From: Curvibacter sp.
GTDB taxonomy: Bacteria > Pseudomonadota > Gammaproteobacteria > Burkholderiales > Burkholderiaceae_C
Reading direction: 5' to 3'
Length of the DNA stretch: 6,793 nt
Assembly (NCBI GenBank): GCA_003500955.1
Contig: DNQP01000077.1
Location: 10,623-17,415, forward strand
Shown here: positions 4,708-6,793 of the stretch, one piece after another
Position numbering within the stretch: position 1 is the stretch's first letter
Layout: every line of letters begins with the position of its first letter
Position numbers and translations under genes: made by a program
Notes under the pieces: generated by a model
Seen by the model: only the letters and a program-made list of their open reading frames with translations
The model's database searches: none
What the model was told of the DNA's origin: nothing

Positions 4708-5934
4708 GTGTATTCCTTATCGAGGTGTGTCCTGGCCGTGGCGGTGGCGGTGGCGTTGAGCGCCGCCCAGGCGCAGACAGATGCGGCGACGGCCGACACA
4801 CGCATTGCATTGAAAGCCGCGCTCGACGCGGCCTGGCAGCGCTCCGTCTCGGCGCGCGAGGCTGGGGCGCAGCAGCGCGGGGCCGAGGCGGCGCGTGTGG
4901 CGGCCGACAGCCTGTGGGCGCGCCCGCCCGCGCTGGAGCTGGGCCGGCGCGAAGGCCGCGGCGTGGCCAGCGGGCAGACCGAAAACGAAGTCGGCCTGGC
5001 CTGGCCGCTGTGGTTGCCGGGCCAGCGCTCGGCACGCCAGAGTGCGGCCGAGCAGCAGACGCAGCTGGCGCAGGAACAGACGCGCGCCTTGCAGCTGCGC
5101 CTGGCCGGCGAGTTGCGCGAGCAGGCCTGGGGCCTGCGCCTGCTGCAGGCCGAGCTGGCGCAGGCCGAGGCCCAGCAGCAGGTGCTGCAGGAACTGGCCG
5201 AGGACGTGTCGCGCCGCGTACGTGCGGGTCATCTGGCGCGCGCCGATGCCATGGCCGCGCGCGCCGAGTTGCTGGCGGCGCAGGCGCTCACGGTCGAAGC
5301 GCGTCAGCGCCTGGGCGAGGGCCGTACCCGCTGGCAGCTGCTGACAGGCCAGACGCTGGACCCCGAGCCCGCCGAGGCCGAGGCGCCGGCCAACGCTGTG
5401 CTCGACGAGGCCCACCCCGAGCTGGCGCTGGCGCAGCGCCGCCTGGCCTTGAGCCGCAGCCAGCTGGATGTGGTGCAGAACTCGCGGCGCGAGGCGCCCG
5501 AGCTCAGCGTGGGTTACCGCCAGGAGCAGAGCCCGGCCAGCAACACGCAGAACAGCCTGGGCGTGAAGCTACGCCTGCCTTTCGGCACGCAGGACCGCAA
5601 CCTGCCGCTCGAAGCCGCCGCGCGCGGCGCGCTGGAGGTGGCCGAGATCAGCGAGCAGCGCCTGCGCGAACAGCTGGGTGCGGCGCTGGAGACGGCACGC
5701 CTGGCCTTACGCAATGCCGAGACCCGGCGCGAAGCTGAACGTGAGCGCGCTGCGCTGCTGCAGGAGCGCGCGGGGTTGCTGCGTCGCGCCTTTGCGGCCG
5801 GCGAGCTGGCGCTCCCTGAATTGCTGCGTGCGCTCAACACCGCCAACCAGGCCCAGGCGGCCTGGGCCCGTCAGGAGGCCGCGCTGGGACTGGCGCGCGC
5901 CCGCTATCAACAAGCTTTGGGATGGTTGCCATGA
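4708..5934 (+). CDS. czcC: CzcC-type outer-membrane factor (TolC superfamily) of a heavy-metal RND efflux system
   Basis: The protein has 408 residues from the GTG at 4708, close to the roughly 420 usual for CzcC. This start has GGGGG at 4696-4700 and begins a signal peptide (VYSLSRCVLAVAVAVALSAA, cleavage near AQA at residue 22). GTG 4705 is an alternative. The mature protein shows the two-repeat TolC plan: long Ala/Gln/Glu/Arg helices at about 35-70, 105-215, 235-260 and 300-405. Strand-like segments (NEVGLAWPLWLPG at about 93-105 and SLGVKLRLPFG at 283-293) would build the barrel. HPELALAQRRLALSRSQLDV at 236-255 and LLRRAFAAGELALPELLRAL at 357-376 are typical for this family. It forms the trimeric exit duct for metal ions across the outer membrane and works with the CzcB-type adaptor encoded just downstream. 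Its stop overlaps the next start (ATGA at 5931-5934). Confidence 0.9.
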   Translation: MYSLSRCVLAVAVAVALSAAQAQTDAATADTRIALKAALDAAWQRSVSAREAGAQQRGAEAARVAADSLWARPPALELGRREGRGVASGQTENEVGLAWPLWLPGQRSARQSAAEQQTQLAQEQTRALQLRLAGELREQAWGLRLLQAELAQAEAQQQVLQELAEDVSRRVRAGHLARADAMAARAELLAAQALTVEARQRLGEGRTRWQLLTGQTLDPEPAEAEAPANAVLDEAHPELALAQRRLALSRSQLDVVQNSRREAPELSVGYRQEQSPASNTQNSLGVKLRLPFGTQDRNLPLEAAARGALEVAEISEQRLREQLGAALETARLALRNAETRREAERERAALLQERAGLLRRAFAAGELALPELLRALNTANQAQAAWARQEAALGLARARYQQALGWLP

Positions 5935-6518
5935 AGACAGTGAATATTTTTCAGAGGTACGGGCGGCTGCTCGCACTCACGGGCCTGCTGGGCCTTGCGA
6001 GCCTGACCTGGGCGCATGGCGGCGAAGACCATGGCGACACGGCGATGGCGGTGAGCGCCACCGGTCTGCCGCGCGTGGAGGCGCACTCGGACCTCTTCGA
6101 ACTCGTGGGCCAGCTCGATGGCCAGGGCCTGTCGCTGCTGATCGACCGCTACGACAGCAACGCGCCCGTACTCGGTGCCAAGGTGACGGTGGAGTCTGGC
6201 GGCATCGAGGCCGCGGCGACCTTCCATGCCGACCATGGGGACTACGCCGTGACGGACGAACGACTGCTCACCCTGCTGCGTCAGGGCCAGGAGCACGCGC
6301 TGGTGTTCACGATCACCGCTGGCGATGACAGCGATCTGCTCGACGGCACCTTGCGCCGGCCGCAGGCGGCGGCCCCTGCCGAACACGCCACCGGCCTGCC
6401 CTGGGGCCAGCTGCTGCTGGGCCTGGTCGTGCTTGCCGCACTGCTGGCGGCAGCCTATGTCTATCTGCAGCGCCGCGCCCGTGCGCGTCTGCTGCCCGGT
6501 CTGGGAGAGCCCGTATGA
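5931..6518 (+). CDS. Membrane-anchored periplasmic accessory protein of the metal efflux operon
   Basis: The protein has 195 residues from the ATG at 5931, in a 4-base ATGA overlap with the CzcC-type gene; an ATG nine bases earlier (5922) is possible. Residues 1-28 are a signal peptide or anchor ending TWA, followed by HGGEDHGD (residues 29-36), a likely metal-binding cluster at the mature N-terminus. Residues about 48-142 form a beta-rich domain (FELVGQLDGQGLSLLIDRYD, then APVLGAKVTVESGG, HGDYAV and HALVFTITAGDD) that resembles YtkA/Ig-like periplasmic modules. From memory, similar stretches occur in N-terminal regions of some heavy-metal adaptor proteins. Residues 158-179 are a single membrane helix followed by Arg-rich RRARAR, so the domain faces the periplasm with a C-terminal inner-membrane anchor. 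A role in handing metal to the pump or adaptor is inferred from position. I have no gene name for it. Confidence 0.8.
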   Translation: MKTVNIFQRYGRLLALTGLLGLASLTWAHGGEDHGDTAMAVSATGLPRVEAHSDLFELVGQLDGQGLSLLIDRYDSNAPVLGAKVTVESGGIEAAATFHADHGDYAVTDERLLTLLRQGQEHALVFTITAGDDSDLLDGTLRRPQAAAPAEHATGLPWGQLLLGLVVLAALLAAAYVYLQRRARARLLPGLGEPV

Positions 6519-6793
6519 AACGCACCCTGTCTTTGGTTCTGCTGGCCCTGTGGTTGGCGCCTGTGCAGGCCCATGAGGGTCATGCTCATGAAGAAGAGGC
6601 ACCCGTGGTCGGCGCAGCCGGTCTGGCACGCCTGCCCGATGGCAGCGTCAACGTGCCCAAGGCCACGCAGCGCCGCCTGGCCGTGCGCACCTTGGTGAGC
6701 GAGGTGGGCGAGGCCGCGGCCACGCTGCAGTTGCCCGCGCGCGTGGTGATGGACCCCAACCGCAGCGGCCGTGTGCAGGCCGTCTATGGCGGG
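6515..6793 (+). CDS. czcB: CzcB-type periplasmic adaptor (RND membrane fusion protein), N-terminal part, cut by window edge
   Basis: The frame runs from the ATG at 6515 to the window end without a stop; 93 residues are visible. GGGAGAG at 6503-6509 is the ribosome site, and the start overlaps the previous stop as ATGA. Residues 1-19 (MKRTLSLVLLALWLAPVQA) are a signal peptide. HEGHAHEEE follows at the mature N-terminus, a His/Glu metal-binding tail common in heavy-metal adaptors. VNVPKATQRRLAVRTLVSEV, then ATLQLPARVVMDPNRSGRVQ, fits the start of the membrane-proximal beta domain of HlyD/CusB/CzcB-type proteins (the strand leading into the lipoyl half-motif). The adaptor links the inner-membrane RND pump to the CzcC-type duct and may pass on captured metal. 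The substrate (Co/Zn/Cd, Ni or Cu/Ag) cannot be decided from this part. A CzcA-type pump gene should follow beyond the window. Confidence 0.88.
   Translation, partial: MKRTLSLVLLALWLAPVQAHEGHAHEEEAPVVGAAGLARLPDGSVNVPKATQRRLAVRTLVSEVGEAAATLQLPARVVMDPNRSGRVQAVYGG

Noticed and set aside
4427..5415. Minus-strand open frames opposite the CzcI/CzcC-type genes
   Set aside because: They mirror well-supported plus-strand genes of recognised families. Their composition (Arg/Ala/Pro or Leu/Gln/Arg runs) is that of shadow frames.

Overview
This 6.8 kb window is very GC-rich. It has short intergenic gaps, strong Shine-Dalgarno sites and several stop/start overlaps. Codon usage and the heavy-metal efflux layout suggest a betaproteobacterium of the order Burkholderiales, possibly Comamonadaceae-like. 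The taxonomy is an inference from style; no marker gene is present.

Layout, left to right. (1) Bases 1-519 hold the 3' end of a plus-strand gene: a Pro/Ala-rich linker followed by a beta-rich domain of unknown function. (2) Bases 674-1618, on the minus strand, hold a secreted, cysteine-rich protein with two LprI/DUF1311-type domains (lysozyme-inhibitor-like). Its GC content is visibly lower than that of its neighbours, so it looks acquired. (3) Bases 1619-1958 form a divergent non-coding region with an operator-like inverted repeat, a weak promoter candidate and a strong hairpin. (4) Bases 1959-4152 hold four plus-strand genes that I do not recognise: a small secreted coiled-coil protein, a three-helix membrane protein with a glycine zipper, a 153-residue protein without signal peptide, and a 329-residue exported protein with the pattern of an outer-membrane beta-barrel. 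Together they look like an uncharacterised cell-envelope module. (5) From 4232 to the right edge is the start of a heavy-metal RND efflux operon: a CzcI-like His-rich periplasmic protein, a CzcC-type outer-membrane factor, a membrane-anchored periplasmic accessory protein with a His/Asp cluster, and the N-terminus of a CzcB-type adaptor. The inner-membrane pump (CzcA-type) is expected just past the right edge but is not in the window.

In region 5 the CzcC-type channel, the CzcB-type adaptor and the missing pump would form one tripartite export complex for divalent metal cations. The small His-rich proteins would act as periplasmic metal-binding or modulating partners. The last three genes are joined by 4-base ATGA overlaps, so they are almost certainly co-transcribed and translationally coupled. 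In region 4 two predicted secreted or outer-membrane proteins, one inner-membrane protein and one probably cytoplasmic protein suggest a system spanning the envelope, but no biochemical role can be read from the sequence. No RNA genes, CRISPR arrays, insertion sequences or convincing intrinsic terminators were seen.
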